Counted from the stretch's first letter, positions 1 through 9,143 are shown. The stretch is 36,464 nt of DNA from JBGSOW01 sp041738875 (GCA_041738875.1 JBGSOW010000027.1:1-36464); one strand, 5' to 3'. Numbers and translations: made by a program. Notes: generated from the letters alone by a model not told the origin.

Positions 1-142
1 TGGTCATCATTTGATAGAGGTCAATCTTCCTTGCTATTTCGCAAGAGTAGAAATGTATACTGGTATTCCGATATCCGAAATGATGGTCAAATATCTGATT
101 GATAAGTCCCATAGGGATTTTGATAATACTCCCTATGCATAA
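1..142 (+). CDS. C-terminal end of an unidentified protein (partial)
   Basis: An open frame enters from the left edge (first full codon at 2) and runs 46 codons to a TAA at 140-142. The residues include a GHHLIEVNLP stretch and end in DNTPYA. No stop interrupts it and the composition looks protein-like, so I read it as the tail of a gene that starts outside the window. I do not recognise the family and no function is offered. About 100 bp without a gene follow before the next small ORF. Confidence 0.55.
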   Translation, partial: GHHLIEVNLPCYFARVEMYTGIPISEMMVKYLIDKSHRDFDNTPYA

Positions 143-246
143 ATACATATTGGGGACACTCTATAATTCTCTCAGGTATTTATTAAGTAGGAATAAAACT
201 ATAGTCTTAGATATTCGAATTTAATTAAAATTAAGCAAAATACAAA

Positions 247-453
247 ATGGCTGTTAGATGGAAGAAGCCTAAAGATGAGCATATTGTGTATGAGGCTTTG
301 TCGGCGATTGTTGATAAGCGGTTTGAAATGTTGAGTGAATTTACTACGAAATGTATTACATCAACGGGTGATAAATTTTACAGCCTTGAGTACGAGCCTA
401 AAACTCAATCAATAATGTCAAACGAATACATGACATATTTCTATAGTGAATAG
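247..453 (+). CDS. Small hypothetical protein, 68 aa
   Basis: ATG-initiated ORF of 68 codons between the partial gene and the helicase gene, all on the same strand. The product is soluble and charged, begins MAVRWKKPKDEH, and has no membrane segment or signal peptide. There is no Shine-Dalgarno; the leader before the ATG is A-rich. It ends 33 nt before the helicase ATG, so the -10-like element for the helicase lies just past its stop. I do not recognise a family. It could be a real small gene or a chance ORF; its codon content resembles the flanking genes, which slightly favours a real gene. Confidence 0.45.
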   Translation: MAVRWKKPKDEHIVYEALSAIVDKRFEMLSEFTTKCITSTGDKFYSLEYEPKTQSIMSNEYMTYFYSE

Positions 454-486
454 TAAATATCTATTGCGTATAGGTTACAATAATCT

Positions 487-2787
487 ATGTCTTTAAATTC
501 CGAACAACTTCGTGCTGTTAAACATACAAATGGGCCACTTTTGATCATTGCCGGAGCAGGCTCCGGCAAAACACGTGTTCTAACCGAGCGTTTGGCGCGC
601 CTTATAGAGGAAAAAGTAGCAAAACCCGAAGAAATCTTAACTGTAACTTTTACAAACAAAGCAGCAAGCGAGATAAAAGAACGGACACTTCTCAGGCTCA
701 ATACCAGTGATCATAAACAGAGCAAAGATCAACAAATTTACCCATTCACAAACAGAGTCTCCAACATACCTTGGATGGGAACATTTCACTCAATCGCAGT
801 TAAGATACTAAGGAGAGACGCGCATTTTCTTGGCTTTACACCACAATTCACAATTTACGACGCAGACGACCAAGTCAGTCTTATCCGCAGTATCTTCAAA
901 AGATTAAACATCTCGCCAAAACAAATTAATCCGAGGTCCGCATTGGGCGCAATCTCAAGTGCGAAAAACGAATTAATCGGAGTAAAAGAATACGAAAATA
1001 TGGCGCGTGGAAGTTATCAAGAAATAGTTACAGAAATTTATCAAGAATACCAAAAAGCATTGAGAGACGCACAGTCCATGGACTTTGATGATCTTTTGTT
1101 CAACACCGTGAGGCTTTTGGAAGGCGAAGAAACCGTAAGAGATAGGTATCAGGACATGTTTAGATATGTCATGGTGGATGAATACCAAGATACAAACCAC
1201 GCGCAGTACATGATGATCCGCCTACTATGTGCGAAGTATAACAATATTTGCGTGGTAGGTGACGACGATCAAAGTATTTACGCTTGGCGTGGTGCAAACA
1301 TACGCAATATTCTCGAATTCGAAAAAGATTTTCAGAACGTCGAAATTATCAAACTTGAGCAAAATTACCGCTCAACTCAAAAAATATTGGAAGCCGGGCA
1401 TTCTGTCGTAAAGCAGATTAGAAACCGCAAAGATAAAAAACTTTGGACCGAAAATACAGAGGGTGAAAATATCTCTGTTTACCAAGCGATGGACGAGAAA
1501 GATGAGTCATATTGGATAACGAAAAAGATTGACGAACTTCTCGAAAAAGACCCGTCAGGCAAAAACATCGCTGTCTTATACCGGATGAACGCGCAGTCTA
1601 GAGGTTTAGAGGAAGCATGTTTACAGATGGGTATTCCTTACAGAATCGTTGGTACAGTTAGGTTTTACGAGCGTAAAGAGGTCAAAGACGCACTTGCCTA
1701 TTTGAGAATAATTTTTAATCCAAACGACGAACTTTCACTTTTAAGAATAATCAACGTCCCAACTAGAAAAATCGGTGCTAAATCAATTAGCGATTTGACT
1801 ACTGAGTCCAGGAAAAATGACACAAGTTCATTAAATTATTTGCTTGACAGTTTAATGAAAGGTAATTCTGACAAAATTCTTACACCAGCAATAATTAGAT
1901 TCGCTGAAATAATTATAAAATTAATTAATTATGCAGAAGATCACAACGTCACTGATTTGATTGACTACGTGCTTAGGGAAAGTGGCTACTATGAGATGCT
2001 TGCGGAGGACAATGAGGAAAACCGCCAACGTAAGCAAAATTTGGAAGAATTGATCAATGTCGCAACGAAATACCGAGAAATGTCTCCGCAAGCATCTTTG
2101 CAAGCTTTTTTGGAGGAAGTTGCTCTGATGGAGGACAACGGCAGAGCGAGCAAAAACTCAAACAGTGACGACGATAGCTCACCCATCACTCTTATGACAA
2201 TCCACAGCGCCAAAGGTTTGGAATTTGGTCATGTTTTTGTGGCAGGGGTAGAAGAAGGTATATTCCCGCATAGCCGCGCTTTTGATGATGCCTCAGAATT
2301 GGATGAGGAGAGAAGGCTCGCATACGTCGCCCTAACGAGAGCAAAAACAAACCTCTACCTTACTTATACAACCACTCGCACAACATACGGAAGTAGAATG
2401 GGCGCGGTCCCGAGTAGATTTTTAAGTGATCTGGATAGCGATTTGATCGACTTTTCAAGTTTTTCAGGCAGTTGGGGTGAGCGCAACCAATCGCGAGATC
2501 TAAACTACGATGTAAACTTTTACACCCAAGCTGAGCACGGAAAAGATTATGATAGCCTTGGAAACAGCAGTGCTAGGAGCGCAAGTAGCAGTTCAAATAG
2601 CACGCACGGTAAATACAAAAACCAAAACAGACCAATCTTTAACGCAGCCCCAGGAGACCATGTGCAGCATGCACAATTCGGCAAAGGAGTAATCGTCTCA
2701 ATCGACGAGGACCTCGTTTCCATAGACTTCATTTCCCACGGCCGCAAAGAACTCGCAACCGAATACGCGAGTTTAGTGAAGATTTAA
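487..2787 (+). CDS. pcrA: UvrD/PcrA-type SF1A DNA helicase
   Basis: ATP-dependent 3'-5' DNA helicase of the UvrD/Rep/PcrA family, acting in excision repair and in clearing proteins from DNA. All hallmark motifs are visible: the Q motif (NSEQLRAV, residues 4-11), Walker A AGAGSGKT (22-29), Walker B VDEYQDTN near 229, motif III with QSIYAWRGA near 261, NYRST near 292, HSAKGLEF near 570 and the VALTRAK motif near 615. At 766 aa it has the normal family length. After a low-complexity Ser/Asn linker (about 690-715) the C-terminus ends in a small Tudor-like module (HAQFGKGVIVSID), typical of PcrA. The ATG at 487 gives a complete N-terminus; TACAAT at 476-481 lies 5 nt upstream. It ends 2 nt before the stop of the convergent gene on the other strand. 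UvrD and PcrA cannot be separated by eye. Confidence 0.95.
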   Translation: MSLNSEQLRAVKHTNGPLLIIAGAGSGKTRVLTERLARLIEEKVAKPEEILTVTFTNKAASEIKERTLLRLNTSDHKQSKDQQIYPFTNRVSNIPWMGTFHSIAVKILRRDAHFLGFTPQFTIYDADDQVSLIRSIFKRLNISPKQINPRSALGAISSAKNELIGVKEYENMARGSYQEIVTEIYQEYQKALRDAQSMDFDDLLFNTVRLLEGEETVRDRYQDMFRYVMVDEYQDTNHAQYMMIRLLCAKYNNICVVGDDDQSIYAWRGANIRNILEFEKDFQNVEIIKLEQNYRSTQKILEAGHSVVKQIRNRKDKKLWTENTEGENISVYQAMDEKDESYWITKKIDELLEKDPSGKNIAVLYRMNAQSRGLEEACLQMGIPYRIVGTVRFYERKEVKDALAYLRIIFNPNDELSLLRIINVPTRKIGAKSISDLTTESRKNDTSSLNYLLDSLMKGNSDKILTPAIIRFAEIIIKLINYAEDHNVTDLIDYVLRESGYYEMLAEDNEENRQRKQNLEELINVATKYREMSPQASLQAFLEEVALMEDNGRASKNSNSDDDSSPITLMTIHSAKGLEFGHVFVAGVEEGIFPHSRAFDDASELDEERRLAYVALTRAKTNLYLTYTTTRTTYGSRMGAVPSRFLSDLDSDLIDFSSFSGSWGERNQSRDLNYDVNFYTQAEHGKDYDSLGNSSARSASSSSNSTHGKYKNQNRPIFNAAPGDHVQHAQFGKGVIVSIDEDLVSIDFISHGRKELATEYASLVKI

Positions 2788-2789
2788 CA

Positions 2790-3524
2790 CTATACTAATT
2801 TAATTCCTTGTATAACGTCCTCATATCGTAACTGAACTGGTTGTCTTTTCTGATAAGAATTTGAGAGTGTCTGATACATTGATAAAACTCTTGATTTGGT
2901 ATTTGTATCTATCACATCCCAATCCAATAAATATTTGAGTCTATTTTTTATCGTAGGTCTATTTACAAAGAAAGAATCTAAATTAGTATTCCCTGTGTCT
3001 ATTACACCTAAAAGAGAAGCTAATTGAACATATCTTAAAAAAGAATATTTAGGTCCAAATTGGTTTTTTCCGTATAAAAATGTCATTATATCTTCGGAGT
3101 TCGTTTCGTGTTGCACGTATTCATCACCACCGAAACTATATATCCCTGACTCCATTGACCTTTCGGCTGATCTTAAGGAAGAAGTTAGACAATTTACTGT
3201 AGAAGGTAACCTATCTGGTGAAAGTAAAAATTTTTTGGCAGAACTCAAAATACTCATAAAATGTGGGTGTTCTGTCCAAGCTTCAAGAACTAATTCTGGT
3301 CTTTCCAATGAATATATATTTAATCCTGTTGGAACTAATTGCCCTTCATTTGATATATCTTGAATATCCCCATCTGAATCAATAAATATTGCTTCAGAAT
3401 CTCCACCAACTTTAGGATCTCTTTCTGCACGCGCATCACTACCAATAAGGATATAATTTGCAATAGATGCTGGCGTCCCGATTAAACGTTCATATTCTAC
3501 TATTCTGAACTCTGATTTTGGCAT
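2790..3524 (-). CDS. Possible nucleotidyltransferase-like protein, 244 aa
   Basis: Function not established. Near the N-terminus, ILIGSDARAE followed by GDSEAIFID resembles the G-S-x-x-R-x-E ... D-x-D/E signature of nucleotidyltransferases of the DUF294/GlnD/GlnE type (GSxGRxE then a metal-binding acidic pair). The second acidic motif is not canonical (DSEA instead of SDID or DQD), so this is a structural suggestion only. The rest (about 70-244) looks alpha-helical with no membrane segment. The gene is convergent with the helicase, with stops 2 nt apart, and divergent from the DUF1801 gene, with 77 nt between the two starts. The start is an ATG at 3524 without a clear Shine-Dalgarno. Confidence 0.7.
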   Translation of the reverse strand: MPKSEFRIVEYERLIGTPASIANYILIGSDARAERDPKVGGDSEAIFIDSDGDIQDISNEGQLVPTGLNIYSLERPELVLEAWTEHPHFMSILSSAKKFLLSPDRLPSTVNCLTSSLRSAERSMESGIYSFGGDEYVQHETNSEDIMTFLYGKNQFGPKYSFLRYVQLASLLGVIDTGNTNLDSFFVNRPTIKNRLKYLLDWDVIDTNTKSRVLSMYQTLSNSYQKRQPVQLRYEDVIQGIKLV

Positions 3525-3557
3525 TTGTTATTATATCAATCATTCGTATATTTCCGT

Positions 3558-3563
3558 TATAAT
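3558..3563 (+). promoter_or_regulatory. -10 element of the DUF1801 gene promoter
   Basis: TATAAT preceded by CCGT, about 38 nt before the ATG at 3602. No convincing -35 is present. A CCGTTATAA string recurs just before the pyrophosphatase gene (24180-24188). The predicted mRNA would have a leader of about 32 nt. Confidence 0.4.
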
Positions 3564-3601
3564 CTAGTAAAGTTTAATATTCTAAATTACTCGAAAATCT
3601 T

Positions 3602-4024
3602 ATGGCTGAAGTGAAAACAAAACAAAATACTGCAAGCGTAAAGGATTTTTTAATGAGTGTGGAAGATGAAGGGAAGAGGCGCGACGCTCTGGAGCTATTG
3701 AAAATTTTCACAGAAATAACTGGTGAAGAAGCAAAAATGTGGGGAGGAAGTATAGTTGGTTTTGGAAAATATCATTACAAATCAGAACGCAGCAGCCAAG
3801 AAGCTGACTGGATGCTCACTGGTTTTTCACCGCGTAAGCAAAATCTGACGCTTTATGTTATTTCTGGCTTCGATGCGCAACAACAACATCTCGAAAATCT
3901 AGGAAAACACAAAACCAGCGTAGGCTGTTTGTATATAAAAAGGTTGAGTGATGTCGATTTAGAGGTTTTGAAGAAAATAATCAAATCCGGTTATGAAAGT
4001 ATGAAAAAATTACACAAGATTTGA
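3602..4024 (+). CDS. DUF1801 (YdhG-like) domain protein
   Basis: Small soluble protein of 140 aa matching the DUF1801/YdhG family: an early SVKDFLMSVEDEGKRRDA segment, the family hallmark MWGGSIVGFGKYHY, then WMLTGFSPRKQNLTLY and a C-terminal helical KTSVGCLYIKRL region. The molecular function of the family is not established. Length is normal. It ends in TGA, which supports TGA being a stop codon in this organism. The gene is convergent with aclA; its stop is 21 nt from the aclA stop and an 8-bp AT-rich hairpin spans the junction. Confidence 0.88.
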   Translation: MAEVKTKQNTASVKDFLMSVEDEGKRRDALELLKIFTEITGEEAKMWGGSIVGFGKYHYKSERSSQEADWMLTGFSPRKQNLTLYVISGFDAQQQHLENLGKHKTSVGCLYIKRLSDVDLEVLKKIIKSGYESMKKLHKI

Positions 4025-4030
4025 CTACCT

Positions 4031-4051
4031 AATTAATCCTCTAGATTAATT
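4031..4051. terminator. Weak AT-rich hairpin between convergent genes
   Basis: AATTAATC, loop CTCTA, GATTAATT: an 8-bp perfect stem at the junction of the DUF1801 gene and aclA, overlapping the aclA stop codon. It is poor in GC, has no clear U-tract and may be a weak or non-functional terminator. Confidence 0.25.
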
Positions 4052-5818
4052 TGCTGCTCGGTAGAGGGGTTCGCCGAGGCGTTTTTGGTCTAAGTGGTGG
4101 GAGGCGAACCCAACTGTCCTTGGCAAAATGAAATATGCATTGAAATAATCAGCGTCTATAAGCTCTCTGATCTGTGCTTGTGTAAGCTTTTCATTTTGCT
4201 CCAAAATATCCAAAAGGCAAGCAGCGATAAGACCGTCCATATTGAGAATTAAATTATTCTTTTTACTTAATGTGATTTTTTCGACGCTGCTTGCAAACTC
4301 ACAATATTTGCCTACTTTTACAACTTTGCGAATCAAGACTAGTCTCGGATCGGGCGATGAGGATGAGTATTTGCGGTGACCAATACCTGAAATATATTTT
4401 CTCTTGGAAGCAAAACCTTCCACAAAATCATGCGGGTCAATATTCTCATTAACAGCCTCAAACCAATTACTAGCTGCTTCACTAATCGCTCCACCAAATC
4501 TTGGCCCAATCGTCAAAAGTCCAGCAGAAATACTAGAACTCATATCCTTCCCAGCTCTTGCAGTTATCATTGTATTGACCACTCCCGATTGGTAAGGCCC
4601 ATGATCTACCAGAAGTTTAAAAACAACATCTGTAAATTTCTCAAGTTCAGGCGAAATCTCCTCTCTACCAAGTAACATGCGTGCGGCTAAAGCCGTAAAA
4701 GAATATTGCTGCGAAATTTCAGTTAACTCTTTACCCAAAAGATGCACTTCACCATCCACCTCCCCTGAGATAGTAGAGATAAAATCTTTTGGTTTTCTAG
4801 ACAGAAGGGTAGTTAGTTTGGCTTTGTTCTCGTTAGTAATATTTTTATTTAATTCAGTTTTAGCCGTTTTAGCAAATTTCTGGATTTCTTGGAGGAATTC
4901 TGCGAATGTGTCGGGTGCAAATGCGCCAACCTCTCGTAGAGCCTGTTTTTTCGCATTTGCAGTTTCCAGTTTACTACCAGCCAAGGCTTTAGCGTGTCCA
5001 AATTGCGGCGGAGCCGCAAAAAGATCAGAAACACTCCCACCAATATAAGCAATTAACTTTTTAGTAAACTTCTTCTGCTTAATAAGCTCCACAATCCTAT
5101 ATTCATCATCTCCGCCCAACTCCCCATAGTACACAACACAATCTGTTTGTTCATCCTCTTCCGCAAGCTGAAAAGCAAGCAAAGGATCACAAACCGGAAA
5201 GCGGTCGCCACCAACGGATAGCGCGAAAGATATAGAATTATCTTTCGCAACAAAATTAATCAATTCATTCGACATTCCGCCTGAAGCTGAAAAAATAGCA
5301 ATATTCCCTTGCGAATAAATATCCATATCTGCAAGTTGAGTAGGGCTGACACCCGCAATTGCGCCCAATTTTATCTGCCCAGGTACAAGAAGTCCCACAC
5401 TTGCAGGCCCCAAAATAAGCCTGTTTTTCGCATAATTACTATTTAATATCTTCACGGTCACTTGCTCAGCCACGTCTTCTGCAAAAATATTGACCACCAT
5501 AACGTTTGGCAGGTTTGCAGAAATTTCGTCGAAACTCATCTCAACTCTACGAGCGGATGAAAAATCAACCACATGATTAATTTTTAACTTCGCCGTCTCG
5601 TCAATCAAATTCACAGAACCAAAACACTTCAACATCACCTCTTCAGAACCAAAGAAATAGCGCAAAAAATTCCCTGAACTTGAAACAATATACACTTCAG
5701 GCAAACTATCACCATTGAAATAAAAATAATCCAAAACCGACTGGATAATCCCTTTATGGTTACCAATCATAAGTAATACTGGCTTTGTGTTTCTAATTTT
5801 TTCAATCGAAATATCCAT
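4046..5818 (-). CDS. aclA: ATP citrate lyase, large subunit (CoA-ligase plus citrate-synthase-like domains)
   Basis: With AclB this forms ATP citrate lyase: citrate + CoA + ATP to acetyl-CoA + oxaloacetate + ADP + Pi. The 590-aa protein matches the C-terminal half of eukaryotic ACLY and the approximately 600-aa AclA of green sulfur bacteria. The CoA-binding/succinyl-CoA-synthetase-like part covers about 1-300, with GPASVGLLVPG (137-147), SASGGMSNEL (177-186) and the phospho-histidine motif FGHAKA (His275). The citrate-synthase-like part covers about 340-590, with DHGPYQSG (405-412), ARAGKDMSSS, TIGPRFGGA, GIGHRK (His481), NLILNMDGL and a C-terminal HLDQKRLG. All expected catalytic motifs are intact. 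It lies 5 nt downstream of aclB and is the last gene of a run with the antiporter gene. A plain succinyl-CoA ligase or citrate synthase is excluded by the fused architecture. Confidence 0.96.
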   Translation of the reverse strand: MDISIEKIRNTKPVLLMIGNHKGIIQSVLDYFYFNGDSLPEVYIVSSSGNFLRYFFGSEEVMLKCFGSVNLIDETAKLKINHVVDFSSARRVEMSFDEISANLPNVMVVNIFAEDVAEQVTVKILNSNYAKNRLILGPASVGLLVPGQIKLGAIAGVSPTQLADMDIYSQGNIAIFSASGGMSNELINFVAKDNSISFALSVGGDRFPVCDPLLAFQLAEEDEQTDCVVYYGELGGDDEYRIVELIKQKKFTKKLIAYIGGSVSDLFAAPPQFGHAKALAGSKLETANAKKQALREVGAFAPDTFAEFLQEIQKFAKTAKTELNKNITNENKAKLTTLLSRKPKDFISTISGEVDGEVHLLGKELTEISQQYSFTALAARMLLGREEISPELEKFTDVVFKLLVDHGPYQSGVVNTMITARAGKDMSSSISAGLLTIGPRFGGAISEAASNWFEAVNENIDPHDFVEGFASKRKYISGIGHRKYSSSSPDPRLVLIRKVVKVGKYCEFASSVEKITLSKKNNLILNMDGLIAACLLDILEQNEKLTQAQIRELIDADYFNAYFILPRTVGFASHHLDQKRLGEPLYRAAN

Positions 5819-5823
5819 TTTTA

Positions 5824-7062
5824 TCAGTCCAATCTTTCAACTGCTAAATTAACTATTTTCTGAAGTTCTAGATCAGGTCCATGAACTTCACCTTTTATGT
5901 TGTGCTTCTTTAAAAACTCTTTTAGCTCCGCCAAACCCTCTTTTTGATAAGGCCCTCCACGTCTTACAAATATTTCAATATTCTGCGCAACAATTTCAGG
6001 CACAAATTCACTTAAAGCCTTAATAATACCCCTAAATGTTACCCGCACATCAGTGAAATTAGCAACTCCACCAGCAATTATAATTACTTTCTTTTTAGCT
6101 TCGCTTGCAAGCACAAGTTCAAGCAGATTCCTGGTATAAAGGTAAGTCTCTTCCATAGACGGGTTTCCGCTGTATTCACCGTAATTTGCAAGCTTCTCAC
6201 CGTGTCCCAGATTCGCAACCTCGTCTGCAACAACGATACTTGCTCCACCTCCCGAAAGAAGCAACCAAATCCCGTTATTTTTTTCTAATAAAATCAATTT
6301 CAATGAAGCTGGCGAATCTAAATCCAATTTTTTAACATTTTCAATTTGCACTAATCTATCACTAGGCGGGTAGGCGTAGTCATTTTCATTCCAAGAAGTA
6401 GTATTGAAATTAACTGCGGCAGTATCTACCTCCACTGCAAGGTCAAGTATAGCAATGTTTTCAGTTAAATCGTTTGTATTACCTGCCTCTGATTTAGCAT
6501 CTGTTCCGTAAGCTGCATCACCCTCAGTTATTACTAGTGGATTAATTTCTAGATACGAGAAATGATTCTGGTAGCAACAATCTAAAATATTAGTTAAAAA
6601 TTCAACATTTAAGCCCAAATCGTTTGCGACTTTAGCAACATTTTCTTCATATTCACTTAAAACCCCAACATCCTCAATATCAACACCACCTTCGCTAGAA
6701 TATGTGAATTTATAACCTTTCCTGGTCAGACTCAAAGCCAAATACTTCTCCGCACTTTTTTCGTGAGGGATAAATTCCTCCAGTAAAAATTTATCATAGC
6801 CCTTTGCTTGTAATTCGCTACGGGCTGAAAGAATTTCATTTGGAGAAATATTCAATTTAAGCAAACCCATTTTTGCTCTTTTTTTTGTGGCTTGGTCGAT
6901 TTTTAAGACGTATTTTTTACTTTGGTCTAGTTTATTTTCAAGTTCTTGCGCGAGCGTTGCCTCAGGTGTTTCTGAACTTATTGCAATACCTTCATAACCA
7001 AAACTCAAATACTCGTGTAGAATTTTTTTCGCACTGTACTCTGAGATTGGTTGTCTAGCCAT
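5824..7062 (-). CDS. aclB: ATP citrate lyase, small ATP-grasp subunit
   Basis: ATP-grasp subunit, 412 aa, equivalent to the N-terminal part of human ACLY and to AclB of reverse-TCA bacteria. It activates citrate via the phosphohistidine of AclA. Matching landmarks in order: ISEYSAKKIL at the start, KKRAKMGLL (about 60-68), EEFIPH, SEGGVDIEDV, YLEINPLVIT, YAYPPSDR, the citrate-loop-like LLSGGGASIVV, LANYGEYSGNPS, ANFTDVRVTF and FVRRGGPYQKEGL. LANYGEYSG and VRRGGP are specific for ACL rather than for SucC. The gene starts 6 nt after the antiporter stop and ends 5 nt before aclA, so translational coupling is likely. No isolated duplicate or frameshift is seen. Confidence 0.96.
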   Translation of the reverse strand: MARQPISEYSAKKILHEYLSFGYEGIAISSETPEATLAQELENKLDQSKKYVLKIDQATKKRAKMGLLKLNISPNEILSARSELQAKGYDKFLLEEFIPHEKSAEKYLALSLTRKGYKFTYSSEGGVDIEDVGVLSEYEENVAKVANDLGLNVEFLTNILDCCYQNHFSYLEINPLVITEGDAAYGTDAKSEAGNTNDLTENIAILDLAVEVDTAAVNFNTTSWNENDYAYPPSDRLVQIENVKKLDLDSPASLKLILLEKNNGIWLLLSGGGASIVVADEVANLGHGEKLANYGEYSGNPSMEETYLYTRNLLELVLASEAKKKVIIIAGGVANFTDVRVTFRGIIKALSEFVPEIVAQNIEIFVRRGGPYQKEGLAELKEFLKKHNIKGEVHGPDLELQKIVNLAVERLD

Positions 7063-7068
7063 AATTAA

Positions 7069-9138
7069 TTAACTCATTTTTAATTTACTTATCACATTTT
7101 TCGTAATTCGCCCTTGCTCAGAAAATTCATGCAACATACTTGCAATCAAGTCACTAGACTCACATTCGAATAATTTTTCTTCAACTTGCATTGCTTCTTT
7201 GTGATAATTAACTCGAATATAGTTCACAGTCGAGCGGTTATAATTTAATAGTTCTTCATAATATTTCACTGTTTTAGAGATAATTTGCGAGATTTTTGGG
7301 AAATCTTGTGATTCCTCGTGCAACGAAGCAAGTTCTTCTAAAACTTTCTCATCTCCCAGAAATCTCGCCTTATAATAAGTATAAGTGTCCATCACAGTAT
7401 CTGTAAAACTAATCCCTCTGATGTACCTGATTAAAGACGCAAGGTTTAAACCAGGCCTCTCCAACTTTTTAAATTTAGCTTCAATATTCGTCCTAGATAC
7501 TTTTGATAGAGGTTTGAAATTTTCATCGATTTGAATTAATATAAATTTCTCATTAATTGAAGCGCACAACCTATTAAACAAATCCTCTGTAATAATTCCC
7601 CTTGTATATAGATCAGAATACACTGTTTTCTCGATGTGCAAACAGTGTAAACCAATAACTTTGGCAATTTCTGCATTAACTATTTTTTCATCTGTGGTTT
7701 CTTTCCATTTAACTAGTTGCGTTTTGGTCTCTTGCAAGCGCTGTTTCACGTCTTTTACGTGTTTAGCATAAGTTTCAAAACAAATTTCCTCTGTATCTTT
7801 CATCTTTCGTAAATGATGGAGTAGACTTTTGAGAACGAAAACCTGAGTTATACCTGCTTCGATAAGTTCGGCTCTTGTAGGTTTATCGAGTTTTAACAGT
7901 TGAATTAATGGAGTGATCAAAACTACATTTATAGTTAGTGTAAACAAGATGCTCGCTAAAACAAGTTGTATAAAAAGATCGCGGTAGGCAAAAGTTTCGG
8001 GCAGAGACAAAACGACAACCAAAGGTAGAACGCCTCTTAGTCCTCCGAAATTGAGTATTTGTAGCCAGCTTGCTGGTATGCGTGACTCTCTGGGAACACT
8101 GAGATTGTAGCCCGCTCCGATTAAATATATGCTTAAAAATCTTCCCAATAGTAACGCGAGCACCGCAGCAATAACAATAGGAAGATTGGTTGAAATAAGT
8201 GGAATATTGATTTCATAGCCAATCAAAAGAAATACAAGTGAAGTCGAGATAAAAATTAGAAATTCCCAAATCTCGTCCATTTTATTTAAAATTTGCGGCG
8301 AAATTTTGCTTCGACCATAATTCCCGAGCACTAAACCAGCCGCTAAAACCGCAATAATCCCTGAGACTTGCAAATAATGCTCCGCAAAAATAAAAACGAG
8401 GCTTGCCAGAATTATGGTCAGACTGATCTCAACCAAAGGAACATTCTTTATCGGTGAGATCACTTCTGAGACAACCCAACCGAAAAGTGCACCTACAACT
8501 GCACCACCTATCAGGACGTAAGCAAAGCTACCAACGCCTGAGATTAATTCACTACTCGCAAAGCCAGTGTAAACCCCGGTGCCAATTACAGGAAGTAAGA
8601 GTTTATACATAATTACAGAGGTTGCATCGTTCAAAAAACTTTCACCGTCGACTAAAAGCTGTAGTCTCTTTGGTACGCCTAGCTCTTTAAACAAAGATAA
8701 CACTGCAATTGGATCTGTCGATGAAATTATCGAACCGTAGAAAAAACTTTCTGCAAAAGGTAATTTGAAAAGTAAATGTAGTATCGCCGCTATAACTGTG
8801 GCTGAAATTAGCAAACCCCCAGTTGCAAAAAGAAAGCCTGGAGCTAAAATGCGCTTAAATTCTCTAAAGTCAAACCTAAATGCTGATTCGAAAAGTAGTA
8901 TCGGCAAAAATATAAACAACACTGAACCTGGATTTAGTCTGATTGATTCAAAAAGTTGAAAATTCAAATTTGACAATACTATTCCGATTACAAAAAGTAA
9001 AATCGGGAAGGGTAGAAACTTGGATCTCTTTGATATCAAATACAAACCACTGGCCAAAAGCAAAGCCAGCGCAATACCGGTTATTACATTTAAATATATT
9101 TCAGTTTCTTGCAATAGAATTAGACTAAAGTTGTGCAA
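7069..9138 (-). CDS. CPA1-family Na+(K+)/H+ antiporter with long cytosolic tail
   Basis: Monovalent cation/proton antiporter of the NhaP/CPA1 type in the cytoplasmic membrane. About 12 hydrophobic segments fill residues 10-425. The ion-binding signatures are present: STDPIAVLSLF and GESFLNDATSV (the Asp in STDP and the LND pair). Residues about 430-689 are a soluble helical extension of about 260 aa, longer than in minimal NhaP proteins. No TrkA-N or cNMP motif is obvious in it. The start is TTG at 9138, the only reasonable start; TATATT at 9144-9149 would place the transcript start at or next to it. It is the first gene of an apparent antiporter-aclB-aclA operon (gaps 6 and 5 nt). The substrate cation cannot be told from sequence. 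Confidence 0.92.
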   Translation of the reverse strand: MHNFSLILLQETEIYLNVITGIALALLLASGLYLISKRSKFLPFPILLFVIGIVLSNLNFQLFESIRLNPGSVLFIFLPILLFESAFRFDFREFKRILAPGFLFATGGLLISATVIAAILHLLFKLPFAESFFYGSIISSTDPIAVLSLFKELGVPKRLQLLVDGESFLNDATSVIMYKLLLPVIGTGVYTGFASSELISGVGSFAYVLIGGAVVGALFGWVVSEVISPIKNVPLVEISLTIILASLVFIFAEHYLQVSGIIAVLAAGLVLGNYGRSKISPQILNKMDEIWEFLIFISTSLVFLLIGYEINIPLISTNLPIVIAAVLALLLGRFLSIYLIGAGYNLSVPRESRIPASWLQILNFGGLRGVLPLVVVLSLPETFAYRDLFIQLVLASILFTLTINVVLITPLIQLLKLDKPTRAELIEAGITQVFVLKSLLHHLRKMKDTEEICFETYAKHVKDVKQRLQETKTQLVKWKETTDEKIVNAEIAKVIGLHCLHIEKTVYSDLYTRGIITEDLFNRLCASINEKFILIQIDENFKPLSKVSRTNIEAKFKKLERPGLNLASLIRYIRGISFTDTVMDTYTYYKARFLGDEKVLEELASLHEESQDFPKISQIISKTVKYYEELLNYNRSTVNYIRVNYHKEAMQVEEKLFECESSDLIASMLHEFSEQGRITKNVISKLKMS

Positions 9139-9143
9139 ACAAT

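Noticed and set aside
4677..5048. 123-aa ORF antisense to aclA
   Set aside because: Lies entirely within the conserved AclA coding region with no recognisable domain.
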